31,269 nt of DNA, taken from IMG/VR virus record IMGVR_UViG_3300028837_001967, positions 1 to 31,269 of that record; one strand, given 5' to 3'. The position numbers and the translations under genes are program-made. Numbering within the stretch: position 1 is the first letter of the stretch; each line of letters begins with the position of its first letter. Below the pieces are notes generated by a model. The model worked only from the letters and a program-made list of their open reading frames with translations. It searched no databases and was not told where the DNA came from. The stretch comes from a virus. Below are positions 8,211 through 17,151 of this stretch, in pieces.

Positions 8211-8717
8211 ATGAAACGCTTTATTTTTGTATTGTTAATAATTGCTCTGTTTATTCCTATTATAGCAGAAGCGCAACTCAAGGACCCTGCTGTTCCGCGT
8301 AGCTGGTGGGATGAACTCAAGACATGGATTGTGCAGTTAACCGATTATCAACCAATGATATTTCTTAGAGATTCACTTATAATTTCTCCTGATGTTGTTG
8401 ATACTTTAGCTGTATGGACATTTCACCGGGCAACTCAAATTCAAGAAGTGGAATTGTCATTAGAATCACTAACAACTTTTGATAGTACAAGAATCTTTAT
8501 TATGCACTCAACCGGGGCTGATACTATAATATCTATTCCAGCAGATACTTCTGCCGGGTATGGCGCTTCTGGCGGTATAAAACACCTTTTAAATTCTACG
8601 GCTGTTAATATCGCTGCGGCTTCATCCTGTACTTTGGTTGTGCAAAGTTTTGTTGGGTCTGATAATACATTTATTGATTTTGCCCTGTCAATATTTTCAA
8701 AAACAAGGACATATTAA
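8211..8717 (+). CDS. Secreted protein of unknown function
   Basis: 168 residues, start supported by a GAGG-type site (AGAGGAG). Residues 1-22 are a signal peptide ending Ala-Glu-Ala before Gln. The mature part is beta-rich with alternating Val/Leu and Ser/Thr/Asp, and its spacing of short strands recalls a single beta-sandwich domain. No catalytic motif. Its stop is directly followed by the ATG of the next gene. Probably a surface or fibre component like its neighbours. Confidence 0.55.
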   Translation: MKRFIFVLLIIALFIPIIAEAQLKDPAVPRSWWDELKTWIVQLTDYQPMIFLRDSLIISPDVVDTLAVWTFHRATQIQEVELSLESLTTFDSTRIFIMHSTGADTIISIPADTSAGYGASGGIKHLLNSTAVNIAAASSCTLVVQSFVGSDNTFIDFALSIFSKTRTY

Positions 8718-9230
8718 ATGGCTGTTCCGACCGTACAATTTCGTCAGTTAGATATAACTGGCACTGAACCGGCAAACCGTACTACAAGCGGCGCAGTCGT
8801 TAGCGCTGCTGTTAATCTTGATCTCGGTGAAGCGAATATTACAAACGGCGTAGCTACTCTTGGACCGTTCTGCGTTATTTATCGGTGTAGTAATTTACAG
8901 GGAAATGCCAAAATTGAGAATATGAAGTTTGCACTTACGGCTAACTCTGCCTTAAATGATAATGCTGTGTTTTACTGTGATATTACAAGTACATGGACTC
9001 AGAATAAATCGGCTGCGCAAGTCGCTGCAGGTACTCCGGGTCCATGTCCATCTGGGTATCCCAGTACGGCTAATCTAACGAAAATTGACGGCGGCGATAT
9101 TGACGGACTTGCTCATGCTCATACTTCGCAATATATCTATTTTACAGTGCAGGTTGCAGCTGATGAATTAGTGGGTGAAGATAAAGGCGGTTCGAGTTTG
9201 TCGTTTGGCGTGCGCGCTGATTATGCTTAA
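8718..9230 (+). CDS. Predicted virion structural protein
   Basis: 170 residues, no signal peptide. AAGGA lies about 9 nt before the ATG. Sequence is Ala/Thr/Asn/Gly-rich, predicts beta-strands and has few charges, as in phage tail or head-surface proteins. Three Cys are present but not in a metal-binding pattern. Unlike its neighbours it is not exported, so it may be the part that stays with the virion. Family not recognised. Confidence 0.5.
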   Translation: MAVPTVQFRQLDITGTEPANRTTSGAVVSAAVNLDLGEANITNGVATLGPFCVIYRCSNLQGNAKIENMKFALTANSALNDNAVFYCDITSTWTQNKSAAQVAAGTPGPCPSGYPSTANLTKIDGGDIDGLAHAHTSQYIYFTVQVAADELVGEDKGGSSLSFGVRADYA

Positions 9231-9251
9231 ATTACAAAAAGGTTGTAATAT

Positions 9252-11417
9252 ATGAAGAATTGGCAGAAAATGCTTGGAATATTAATGTGGATCACTATTG
9301 CCAGTGTAGCTGTTGGTTCATTAGGTATTAATGGAAATAGTTCTGAATACGAAAAAGAATCGGGCTATTTTTTTTGGGCTTTATCAGCAGATAGTATTGA
9401 AGTTGTTTCTACTGTTCAAGGTTATCAATCTAATGATGTTACTTATAATACAGCACGCGATAAAACCACCGCGGATCAAGCTACAAATTCTCTTGGTCAA
9501 AGTGATGGTGAATACGTTAGTAGGTTTTTTGGTTATTGGGATTTAACAGGTTATACATCAGATACTATGACGATTGATTCAACTGCTGTTCTTTATAATA
9601 TTCAAACTGATCTTTCCGACACAGACTTTGATTTTGCCGTATATTCTGCTTATAGTGGAATAACTTTTGAAACAACAGATTTTCCAAAGTTTAGCGGTCG
9701 TGGAACAGGTGGCGCTGCACATACTCCGTTAATTTATACGGAAACACATAATACAGCCGGTAGAGCTACTTCTAAATGGTATCGGCTTGCCGATGTAAAT
9801 GCGTTAAAAGATAGTGTAACTGCAACACTTGGCAGTAACCTTCAATTTGTTTTTCTTAGCAGCCGGGATATATCGGCTACTGCACCGACACAAAATGAAA
9901 TAATAGATATTTATAACAATGGAACTCCAAAGCTTAAAATTTATTACACACCAACAGCGCCTGTAATTCCGACAAGTCTTTCAGCGACAGATAGTACATT
10001 TCGGGATTCGGTTGTCGTTACATGGACAAAGGGCACGAATTGTACAGGTTATATAATTGATACGTGTGCATTGTCTGGGGGGGTTTACGGACAGCTTGAT
10101 TCTGTTGGTGATGTTACTGCTTATATTCATTCTTCTTTAAATCCTGGTGTTAATTGGTGGTATAGATTAGTTGGTGTAAAAGAAGTCGGCAGTACTAATT
10201 ATTATACAGATACTACAGCAGCAGAAGAAGGTTCAACTGATCCATCCGCTTATTTTATAGCATCTATTTTAGATTCTACTCATAATACCGTAATAGTTTC
10301 GATTGATACAGCACTTCTCGGTGAAGCTGAATGGGATAGTTTTAAAATCTTTAGTAGTATAGATAGTTCAACTCAATATTGGAGTTATACTCTCGATACG
10401 TCAATTACTATCGATACATTGAGTTCATTAACTGATTATAGTTTTTTAATGAAAGGTTATAATGCCGATACTGTTCGGACTCTTTCGAATGTTGTAACTG
10501 TTACCACTGATTCTCTCCCAAAACCTTATGAATTTGTGCTTGACGATCTGGATACAAATAAAGTGATGCTATCTTTGATCGATACTTCGGGTTCACTTGA
10601 TTTAACTCTTATTTTTATTGATACTTTTGGGATTCTATCTAATGATACTTTAGAATTTAACGGCACAAATCCCGATACTTTACGCGATACCCTCTCTGCC
10701 GGGGGATTACCGGATTCATTAGTTGCTATTGAAGTTATATTACTTAATGCCAGTGGTGATACAACTGTTACCGCTAATGATACGACTTTGCAATTTTATC
10801 TTATGGCTGCTCCTGTCCCTGCTGTGACTGCTATCGATACGTCCGATACATTAATTCAAATTATGTTTTCAACAACTGATATTAATCCCGATAGCGGCGT
10901 TTATTATCAGTTATTAGATAGCACGCTTTCTATTTTTATTTCTCCGGACGGCGACACTGTTGGAATTGATACGTCGTGGTTCGTAAAAGCAACCTGGGAT
11001 ACAGTTGATTATCATCCGCTTAGTCCTAATACACTACATGAACTTTATGTGAATTCCCGTAATTCCGATGACGTTGAAACTGGATTTTTATATTATGATT
11101 CTCTCTGGACATGGGCGCAAACTGTTAATGTAGATACCAGTATTGCCGATGCTGTTGATTCAGTAACAATTAAAATAGGATTGTCACCGCGAGATAACCC
11201 TTCTTATACCTTTTATGCTCTTGAAGATTCTATAACTGGTTTTGCCTATGATCTTGATAATATGACATTTGGAACTGGTGTTGTTTCTATCGATTCTACC
11301 TGGCAATGGTATACCTATGATGAATGGGGAGATTCAACCGGAGTTGATATTACTGTCGCTGAAAATACTCGGTATGTTTTACGGTTTTATTCAAAAGACG
11401 GAAATATAAGAGAATAA
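9252..11417 (+). CDS. Large FN3-repeat secreted fibre protein
   Basis: 721 residues, start supported by AAGG. A hydrophobic stretch at residues 8-26 acts as signal peptide or anchor. About 48-235 form a DNRLRE/CBM96-like module that mirrors the one in the protein at 5332-7014 (conserved WDL near the start and PKLKIYY at the end). From about 240 onward come several fibronectin type III-like repeats with recurrent W/Y and DT/DS motifs. Asp-Thr and Asp-Ser pairs are very frequent. Likely an elongated adhesin or host-range determinant. No enzyme motif seen. Confidence 0.65.
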   Translation: MKNWQKMLGILMWITIASVAVGSLGINGNSSEYEKESGYFFWALSADSIEVVSTVQGYQSNDVTYNTARDKTTADQATNSLGQSDGEYVSRFFGYWDLTGYTSDTMTIDSTAVLYNIQTDLSDTDFDFAVYSAYSGITFETTDFPKFSGRGTGGAAHTPLIYTETHNTAGRATSKWYRLADVNALKDSVTATLGSNLQFVFLSSRDISATAPTQNEIIDIYNNGTPKLKIYYTPTAPVIPTSLSATDSTFRDSVVVTWTKGTNCTGYIIDTCALSGGVYGQLDSVGDVTAYIHSSLNPGVNWWYRLVGVKEVGSTNYYTDTTAAEEGSTDPSAYFIASILDSTHNTVIVSIDTALLGEAEWDSFKIFSSIDSSTQYWSYTLDTSITIDTLSSLTDYSFLMKGYNADTVRTLSNVVTVTTDSLPKPYEFVLDDLDTNKVMLSLIDTSGSLDLTLIFIDTFGILSNDTLEFNGTNPDTLRDTLSAGGLPDSLVAIEVILLNASGDTTVTANDTTLQFYLMAAPVPAVTAIDTSDTLIQIMFSTTDINPDSGVYYQLLDSTLSIFISPDGDTVGIDTSWFVKATWDTVDYHPLSPNTLHELYVNSRNSDDVETGFLYYDSLWTWAQTVNVDTSIADAVDSVTIKIGLSPRDNPSYTFYALEDSITGFAYDLDNMTFGTGVVSIDSTWQWYTYDEWGDSTGVDITVAENTRYVLRFYSKDGNIRE

Positions 11418-11432
11418 GTAATAGGAAATATT

Positions 11433-12422
11433 ATGCCCAGACGTGGACCCGGAGTATCTTATGACGTAACTACTCCCGAAGGAACTCTTGATACAGAGTT
11501 TTATTCTGTCTGTGATGTTATTAAATGGTTTGCTACAACTGCAGAAGTACGTCAAATGTTCGGACCCGAGGAACTCGTGCTTAATGCTTCTAATGAGCAA
11601 CAAATATTATCTGGCGCAGAAGAAAATTCTCTGAGGTTTACTAATCTTGAAGTTGATAGCGAAGCAGTAAAAAAGATCACTGAATCTGCTCCGCCTGATA
11701 CATTGACAATTACAGATTATACGGCTCAATCATTGACTCATTCAAGACTTGTTAATGGCAAAATCAGAATCTTTGACTCTGTTAGCGAAAGCACACTGCT
11801 TGAAAACGGCGTTGATTATGAAGTAGATTATTATAAAGGAACAGTAACTCTCACTGAACCGGATTTTACAGCCGGAGATGCTTCTGCCGGAGCCGCGGTC
11901 TTGCCTACATTTGATACTGAGTTTTATTGTGAAGTTGATGTACAAATAATTGTTATTGTTCACTATAAATATTATGCTCTTTTCGTTAGAGGAACTGATT
12001 ATACTATTAACTATACATTGGGACGGATAGCTCGGAAGTTTGGCGGTTCTATTGAATCCGGTGAATTGGTTTATATTGATTATAAAATAACCCAATTAGC
12101 CGATAATGCCTTGATTGAGCTTATTATCGACATGACACATGAATGGATATTAGCTCAAATTGGTACAGCTTATAAAGATTCTACTGCTAAAAAACTTCGT
12201 TATGCTGAAATTAACCTTTCTGTATCTAATATAGCACGTTCGATTGTTTCAAAAGTTATAAATGAAGGACTTGCCGGATCGCCAAATGTTCATAGTATTA
12301 CCAGGAATTTAAAACGGATTGAAGAATCTTTCAGAGACTTGGGAATGCAGTTTTTACAATCTTATTTATCTTATGGCATTACTTATGCCGGGAAAGTCAA
12401 ACAAAATGCCGTATTCGATTAG
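11433..12422 (+). CDS. Connector- or neck-like structural protein
   Basis: 329 residues, start supported by AGGAAA. No signal peptide. Residues about 125-210 contain two copies of a strand motif of the form G-x-DY-x-v/i-(D/N)Y-x-x-G-x-(v/i) (VDYEVDYYKGTV and TDYTINYTLGRI). The C-terminal third (about 220-329) is helical. A beta-domain followed by a helical domain just before the packaging genes suits a head-tail connector, adaptor or baseplate-type protein, but no known family is identified. Its 3' end overlaps the next small gene. Confidence 0.5.
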   Translation: MPRRGPGVSYDVTTPEGTLDTEFYSVCDVIKWFATTAEVRQMFGPEELVLNASNEQQILSGAEENSLRFTNLEVDSEAVKKITESAPPDTLTITDYTAQSLTHSRLVNGKIRIFDSVSESTLLENGVDYEVDYYKGTVTLTEPDFTAGDASAGAAVLPTFDTEFYCEVDVQIIVIVHYKYYALFVRGTDYTINYTLGRIARKFGGSIESGELVYIDYKITQLADNALIELIIDMTHEWILAQIGTAYKDSTAKKLRYAEINLSVSNIARSIVSKVINEGLAGSPNVHSITRNLKRIEESFRDLGMQFLQSYLSYGITYAGKVKQNAVFD

Positions 12423-12621
12423 AGAAGCCTTTAAAAATATTGGAGTTAATCCGGTTAAAAAAGTTAATGATGAAATTTATATTTCTGAATTACTTAAATC
12501 CATGCGGCTTTATCTTGCGATTTCCCGGTTTGATAAAGCAGAAGAAATAAGGGAGAAAATATTGGTTGTTTGTGGTGAAAATAGTATGGAAATTCCACAG
12601 GAATGTAGAGTAATAAAATGA
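12406..12621 (+). CDS. Small helical protein before terminase
   Basis: 71 residues from the ATG at 12406, overlapping the end of the previous gene; an in-frame ATG at 12385 is an alternative. Mostly helical with mixed charge, no Cys motif. Its stop overlaps the next ATG (AAAATGA), which shows tight coupling to the small terminase gene. Unknown function; possibly a packaging accessory. Confidence 0.5.
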   Translation: MPYSIREAFKNIGVNPVKKVNDEIYISELLKSMRLYLAISRFDKAEEIREKILVVCGENSMEIPQECRVIK

Positions 12622-13109
12622 GTACAAGCAATATATTAGGCGTTAAAATTAATGATGGTAAAGATGATACGAATGTCTATTTGAATAAAAGAAAAAAACC
12701 GCCAGTAACTAAAATAGAACATTTGAGTTTAAGACAAAAATATTTTGCTGAATTGCTTGCCGATCCTCAGAAATATAAACTTACAAATACAGAATTTGCT
12801 GAAATGCTCGGAGTGTCCCAGAATACTATTACTGCCTGGCGCCGACTTGAGCCTCTTCAATTACTTGCTTTGAAATTGTATAAGAAATATCATCATATTA
12901 AACATGCAAGATATATCCATGAAGCTGTCGCTAAACGTGCGCAAGAAAAAGGTGGGGCTGCCGATGCCCGTTTGTATCTTGAACATTTGGCGCGGACTTT
13001 AGGTGAAGATATAGGACGTTCTGGTGGCAATGGCAATACTTTTAATGTTGATAAAATGATATTGGTTGTTCGAGAAGAAAGCAAAAAGAATAATGGTCAA
13101 AGAAAATGA
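12618..13109 (+). CDS. terS: Terminase small subunit
   Basis: 163 residues. Residues about 36-75 form a helix-turn-helix of the small-terminase type (LTNTEFAEMLGVSQNTITAW, then RR), followed by a helical, basic central part and a short Gly/Asn-rich tail. This protein recognises phage DNA and starts packaging with the large subunit. Position directly before the large terminase, with overlapping frames, supports the call. Confidence 0.75.
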   Translation: MSTSNILGVKINDGKDDTNVYLNKRKKPPVTKIEHLSLRQKYFAELLADPQKYKLTNTEFAEMLGVSQNTITAWRRLEPLQLLALKLYKKYHHIKHARYIHEAVAKRAQEKGGAADARLYLEHLARTLGEDIGRSGGNGNTFNVDKMILVVREESKKNNGQRK

Positions 13110-14520
13110 AATAACAGAAATAACAGAGTCTAAAATTGCGATGGAGTTTCTTACCTGTTCTCGCGATCCATGGCACTTTATTTCTAATTATGTTTATACT
13201 TTGCATAAAACTATGGGGACTCAACCATTTCCAAAATTTGAATATCTTAAGAATCTTGTAAATGATTTTAGTTCCGATAGACTTATTCTTATTCTCAAAT
13301 CCCGGCAAATGTTGGCTACCTGGACCGCTGTTGCTTATGCTATATGGGAAGCAATTTTTAAACCCGGGGATATACTTTTTATTTCTAAACGCGAAACCGA
13401 AGCTATTGAACTTATATCGCGGGCAAAATTCATTTATAGAAATCTTCCTTTCTGGTTACAACCTAAAATGACGTGCGATAATAGAAAGGAAATTAACTTC
13501 GGTAAAATTGATTCCCGGATTTTTAGTGTTCCTAATAGTCCTGATGCGGTCCGGACCTACTCTCCACGAAAAATATATTGGGATGAAATGCCTCATACTG
13601 CATTTGATGTTGAAATATGGGAAAGTATTGCTCCTGTAATTGATAAAGACGGCGCTTTTGTCGGGATCGGTACTCCTAACGATCCTTTTACTGTACATGC
13701 AGTTTTATGGGGGGATAATGCAAATGATATGAGGAAAATTAAAATTCATTGGACGCAACACCCTGAAAAAAATTTAGAGTGGCAAAAAGAGCAGAAAAAA
13801 CTTTATTCAGATGAAGCCTGGCAAAGAGAACAGGAACTTGATATTTCAAGCAGAACTGAATTGATATATACAAATTTCTCCTCTGAAAATGTTAAATCTG
13901 ATATTGGTGATTATAAAGCTTTTCGCCTTTTCCGCGCTCTTGATTTCGGATACCATACTCCTGTTTGTTTATGGGGATATATAACTCCTGAACTTCATTT
14001 GCATATATTCCATGAGTGGTATGGTGAAGATAATACAGTAGAAGAACTGGCACTTGCAATTAAAGATGTTGATGAATCCCTCGGAATTAATGAAAGTATA
14101 ATTGAAATGAGCTATGGAGATCCTCAAGGTGAAGCAGTTACCGATGAAGGTATAAGCGCTATTGATAAAATCAAAAGAGTTATTCCTGATTTCAAGTTTT
14201 CTTCTCGCAAATCCAATATTATGCCCGGTATCGATATGGTAAGGACGAAAGTAAAAGATGCCAGGGGTAGACGCGCTTTTACTGTATATGGAGAAATAGA
14301 TGTCCGAGGTAATATTTTTAAAGGTTGTAAAAGATTAATTCGTGATGTTCAAAGGTATCGGAAATCCAAAAACTCTGAAATGCCAATAAAAGATGGTATT
14401 TGTGATCATGGCAATGATGCTTTACGATATTTAATTATTGGGATATTCGGGCTTTCTGATGAAATTAATCCCTATAGTGTATTGAGTCCAAAAGTTGTAG
14501 GATTAATAAGGGCAAGTTAA
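13093..14520 (+). CDS. terL: Terminase large subunit
   Basis: 475 residues from the ATG at 13093; an earlier in-frame start lies deep in terS. The ATPase half has KSRQMLAT at 69-76 in the place of Walker A, a Walker B-like YWDE at 162-165 and the coupling motif GTPN at 193-196. The nuclease half has the acidic residues expected of an RNase H-like fold: D284 (LDFG), D343 (GDP) and a C-terminal DHGNDALRY. It drives DNA into the prohead and cuts it. The Walker A-like segment lacks the usual Gly-Lys. Stop and next start overlap (TTAATGA). Confidence 0.85.
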   Translation: MVKENEITEITESKIAMEFLTCSRDPWHFISNYVYTLHKTMGTQPFPKFEYLKNLVNDFSSDRLILILKSRQMLATWTAVAYAIWEAIFKPGDILFISKRETEAIELISRAKFIYRNLPFWLQPKMTCDNRKEINFGKIDSRIFSVPNSPDAVRTYSPRKIYWDEMPHTAFDVEIWESIAPVIDKDGAFVGIGTPNDPFTVHAVLWGDNANDMRKIKIHWTQHPEKNLEWQKEQKKLYSDEAWQREQELDISSRTELIYTNFSSENVKSDIGDYKAFRLFRALDFGYHTPVCLWGYITPELHLHIFHEWYGEDNTVEELALAIKDVDESLGINESIIEMSYGDPQGEAVTDEGISAIDKIKRVIPDFKFSSRKSNIMPGIDMVRTKVKDARGRRAFTVYGEIDVRGNIFKGCKRLIRDVQRYRKSKNSEMPIKDGICDHGNDALRYLIIGIFGLSDEINPYSVLSPKVVGLIRAS

Positions 14521-15866
14521 TGAAATTTAATTGGTTTAAAAAGAAAAAGAATAAAGGAACTGTAAATAATAATAGTTCTGTTCAGCTTATGACTTCGGAA
14601 AAACCTTCAAAAGATCGGTATATAGAACGTTCTATATCTGACCTCGATACTTTTTATCGAGATTTAGTAAAAGAAATTGCTATTCTCGGCGCTTGCGTGA
14701 AGAAATGGAAAACATTGTGCTCAACGCCTTCCCGATATGTATTTGAGGGTAAAGATAACGAAATAGCAAAAGCTGAGGAGGTTGTTGCTACACTTGATGA
14801 CCATCTTTATTCTGATCAGGGAACTCGCGAAGGCGGAATTCAAATAGTGACTAATTCATTTTTTACCGAACTCTTTACAGTAGGTCGATTTGCATTTGAA
14901 ATTATTCCTACTAAAACTGGTGATGGGGTTGACCGGATTCATCAATATAATACTTATGAAGAAATTCTTTGGGTAGAAGATCTGAAACGCGGAACAAAAT
15001 ATCCCTGGATTCAAAAGTTTCCGCTTGAGAATGAATATCGTCGACCTTCTCCTTTCTTTTATTATAATGCGCTTAATAAATCATTCCGGGACCCTGCAGG
15101 ACACAGCCTGCTTTATTCTATTGAATGGATCGCTCGTATTGAAGAACAGTTGCTCCTTGATATGGCTTGCGCTTCTCATAATGTCGGATATCCGCGTGCG
15201 CACATGAAAATTAAACCGCCTGAACCTTTCTCTGGTGAATCCAGAAATGATTATATAAAACGTATGGACAATTATTTTGACAATACCGTAAATAACTTTA
15301 AAAAGATTGAAATTGATGATAATATTTTTACATGGGATTCTATAAATATAGAAATTGTTGGTGCTAAGACCGCCAAAACCGGGTATCCCTGGCGTGAAAA
15401 TGTAGAAGTAACCGCAGAAGAAATTCTATCTGCTTATGGATTATATCCTTGGGTACTTGGACTTTCTCATGGCGCTACAAAAAATTGGGTTGAAGTTCAA
15501 TATAATACACTTCTTACCGATATTGCTAATTTACAAACAGAAGCTTCTGCAATCGCTGAATTTATTGTAAATCTTGAGCTTAAGCTCAAAGGAATTAATG
15601 TAATTGCTAAATATATATTTGAAGAAAATGAAAACCCTAATATTGATAAAAGAAGGGATGCTGAAGCTACTCATTTCGGAACAGTTCATAATAAATTTCT
15701 TACCGGATATATAGATAAAAATACCGCGGCGCAAGAATTGGGATATAATAAACCTTTTAATAATGATAGAATAGAATTGAATAAAAAGGAAAAGAGCAAT
15801 GGGAAAGATAACGGAAAAGTTGAAGAAGAAGAAATTTTCGGGCAGAAAAAAATTGAAACTTATTAA
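14520..15866 (+). CDS. Portal protein
   Basis: 448 residues, start overlapping the terL stop. It has the usual portal plan: basic N-terminus, alpha/beta clip and stem region, and a long helical crown (about 330-400). The spacing of aromatic and acidic motifs (SDLDTFYRDLVKEI near 45, later SAYGLYPWVLGLS) is like the DUF935/Mu gp29-type portals. The portal forms the dodecameric channel at the capsid vertex. The last 68 bp also encode the start of the next gene in another frame. Confidence 0.75.
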   Translation: MKFNWFKKKKNKGTVNNNSSVQLMTSEKPSKDRYIERSISDLDTFYRDLVKEIAILGACVKKWKTLCSTPSRYVFEGKDNEIAKAEEVVATLDDHLYSDQGTREGGIQIVTNSFFTELFTVGRFAFEIIPTKTGDGVDRIHQYNTYEEILWVEDLKRGTKYPWIQKFPLENEYRRPSPFFYYNALNKSFRDPAGHSLLYSIEWIARIEEQLLLDMACASHNVGYPRAHMKIKPPEPFSGESRNDYIKRMDNYFDNTVNNFKKIEIDDNIFTWDSINIEIVGAKTAKTGYPWRENVEVTAEEILSAYGLYPWVLGLSHGATKNWVEVQYNTLLTDIANLQTEASAIAEFIVNLELKLKGINVIAKYIFEENENPNIDKRRDAEATHFGTVHNKFLTGYIDKNTAAQELGYNKPFNNDRIELNKKEKSNGKDNGKVEEEEIFGQKKIETY

Positions 15867-16005
15867 AATAAATTGCCCTCGTTGTTCAGGATATTCCGAT
15901 AAGAAAACTATTAATTGGGTTACTAAACGAAAGGGTTTGTGTCCTCATTGTGGCTATGTATTGGATTATGAAAGATTGAAAGGAATTATTCATGGAGAAG
16001 TATAG
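15799..16005 (+). CDS. Zinc-ribbon protein (Com-like)
   Basis: 68 residues, start backed by AGGAAAAGAG and lying inside the portal 3' end. The N-terminal third is very basic; then CPRC and CPHC pairs (about 20 residues apart) form a rubredoxin-type zinc ribbon. Small zinc-ribbon proteins near Mu-like head genes (Com) regulate translation of a DNA modification gene, but no such gene is nearby, so only nucleic-acid binding is inferred. Confidence 0.6.
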   Translation: MGKITEKLKKKKFSGRKKLKLIKINCPRCSGYSDKKTINWVTKRKGLCPHCGYVLDYERLKGIIHGEV

Positions 16006-16732
16006 TAATTATAACTTGTTAGGCTCTATCGGAAAGTCCAATCTCTCAAAAGAAGAAGTTGATACTGATATTGCTTTTATTAACAAAAACTTTGATCTTC
16101 CTACTGAACTTTCTGCTGATGATGTTTATATTCGTGAATGCTGGCTTACTGGTAATGCCATTAATTGTTATTTCGGACGGTTCCGGGATAAAGATTTAAA
16201 GATTTTATTAGAGTTGGTAAACGGTGCTCCTCTTATGGATAGTCATAAGAAAGGGGGATATTTAGGACTTGGACAAATTGAATTACCTCTCGGTAAATTT
16301 TTTGGTGGTTCTGTTAGATCCAGAATGACAAAACTTTTCGATGGTACTGAAAAAAAAGTTAAATATATTGTACCGAAGTTTTATTGGATGCGAAATGTTT
16401 CTGTTGCAAATGATCTTAAAACAAATATTGATGGTGGAATCTGGAATCAGGCAAGTATAAGTTGGACCGCTGAAAAAGTTACCTGCTCGGTTTGTGGTAA
16501 AGATATTCGTTTATGTAATCATGTTCCCGGGGAAAAAGATTCAAAAGGTGAAACTATTTTTTATTATTATGATAATATTCTCGGAGTAAGTGAAGGTTCA
16601 ATCGTTTATGCCGGTGGACATCCCGGAACCGGGTTTGGATTGGCTTATAACTCTGAGAATCCTATAAAGAAACGGATTATTACTCTTAAATATAACGATA
16701 AGATTATTAAATATGGAATGCCGGTTAAATGA
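15992..16732 (+). CDS. Prohead (capsid maturation) protease
   Basis: 246 residues. Key positions of the HK97-type serine protease are visible: H85 in PLMDSHK and Ser in QASISW (S155/S157). Straight after comes a Cys/His cluster CSVCGK...CNH (C165, C168, C175, H177), which is seen in a subset of phage prohead proteases. It would cleave scaffold and capsid N-termini during head maturation. It follows the portal, as usual, but the major capsid gene is not next to it as it would normally be. Confidence 0.7.
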   Translation: MEKYSNYNLLGSIGKSNLSKEEVDTDIAFINKNFDLPTELSADDVYIRECWLTGNAINCYFGRFRDKDLKILLELVNGAPLMDSHKKGGYLGLGQIELPLGKFFGGSVRSRMTKLFDGTEKKVKYIVPKFYWMRNVSVANDLKTNIDGGIWNQASISWTAEKVTCSVCGKDIRLCNHVPGEKDSKGETIFYYYDNILGVSEGSIVYAGGHPGTGFGLAYNSENPIKKRIITLKYNDKIIKYGMPVK

Positions 16733-17151
16733 TAGAAATGGAAATACTTAAGGATTTTTTGTTAATTACAGTATCCTCTGCGACTTTGTTAACAATCTTT
16801 ACAACATTTTTATGGAAATTGGTATTTAAAGAGAAAGTAAAGGAAATTACTGAAAAAGTGCAGGATGATTTAGATACTATAGTTGCTGGAATTGAAGTTA
16901 CTGAATCAAAAAGAGAAAAAGAACGGGACGAAAAGGATGAGAAAATGATAAATGATTTAAGAGATTTCACATCACGGAAAATTGCAAATAATAATGTATT
17001 AATTAGCAAAGATTATTTTCCGTTTAAAGATGGTGTCATTATGCAAACAGAATTTACAGGAGTTAAAAAAACTTTGGCTCAAATAGAAAATAAGATAGAT
17101 AAAATATTTGGAATATTAAGTAAAAATAAAGATAAAAATGCAAAAAGTTAA
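16729..17151 (+). CDS. Membrane-anchored coiled coil, spanin-like
   Basis: 140 residues. One N-terminal membrane segment (about residues 10-31) followed by a long Lys/Glu-rich coiled coil (about 35-85) and a second helical stretch (100-135). This is the architecture of inner-membrane spanins (Rz-type) and of some holin-associated proteins. Directly upstream of the amidase, with overlapping ends, so it most likely belongs to the lysis module. No embedded outer spanin frame was found. Confidence 0.55.
   Translation: MIEMEILKDFLLITVSSATLLTIFTTFLWKLVFKEKVKEITEKVQDDLDTIVAGIEVTESKREKERDEKDEKMINDLRDFTSRKIANNNVLISKDYFPFKDGVIMQTEFTGVKKTLAQIENKIDKIFGILSKNKDKNAKS

Noticed and set aside
11742-12095. Antisense 117-codon frame
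   Set aside because: It lies fully within the well-supported 11433-12422 gene; low-complexity Ile/Asn content typical of a shadow frame.
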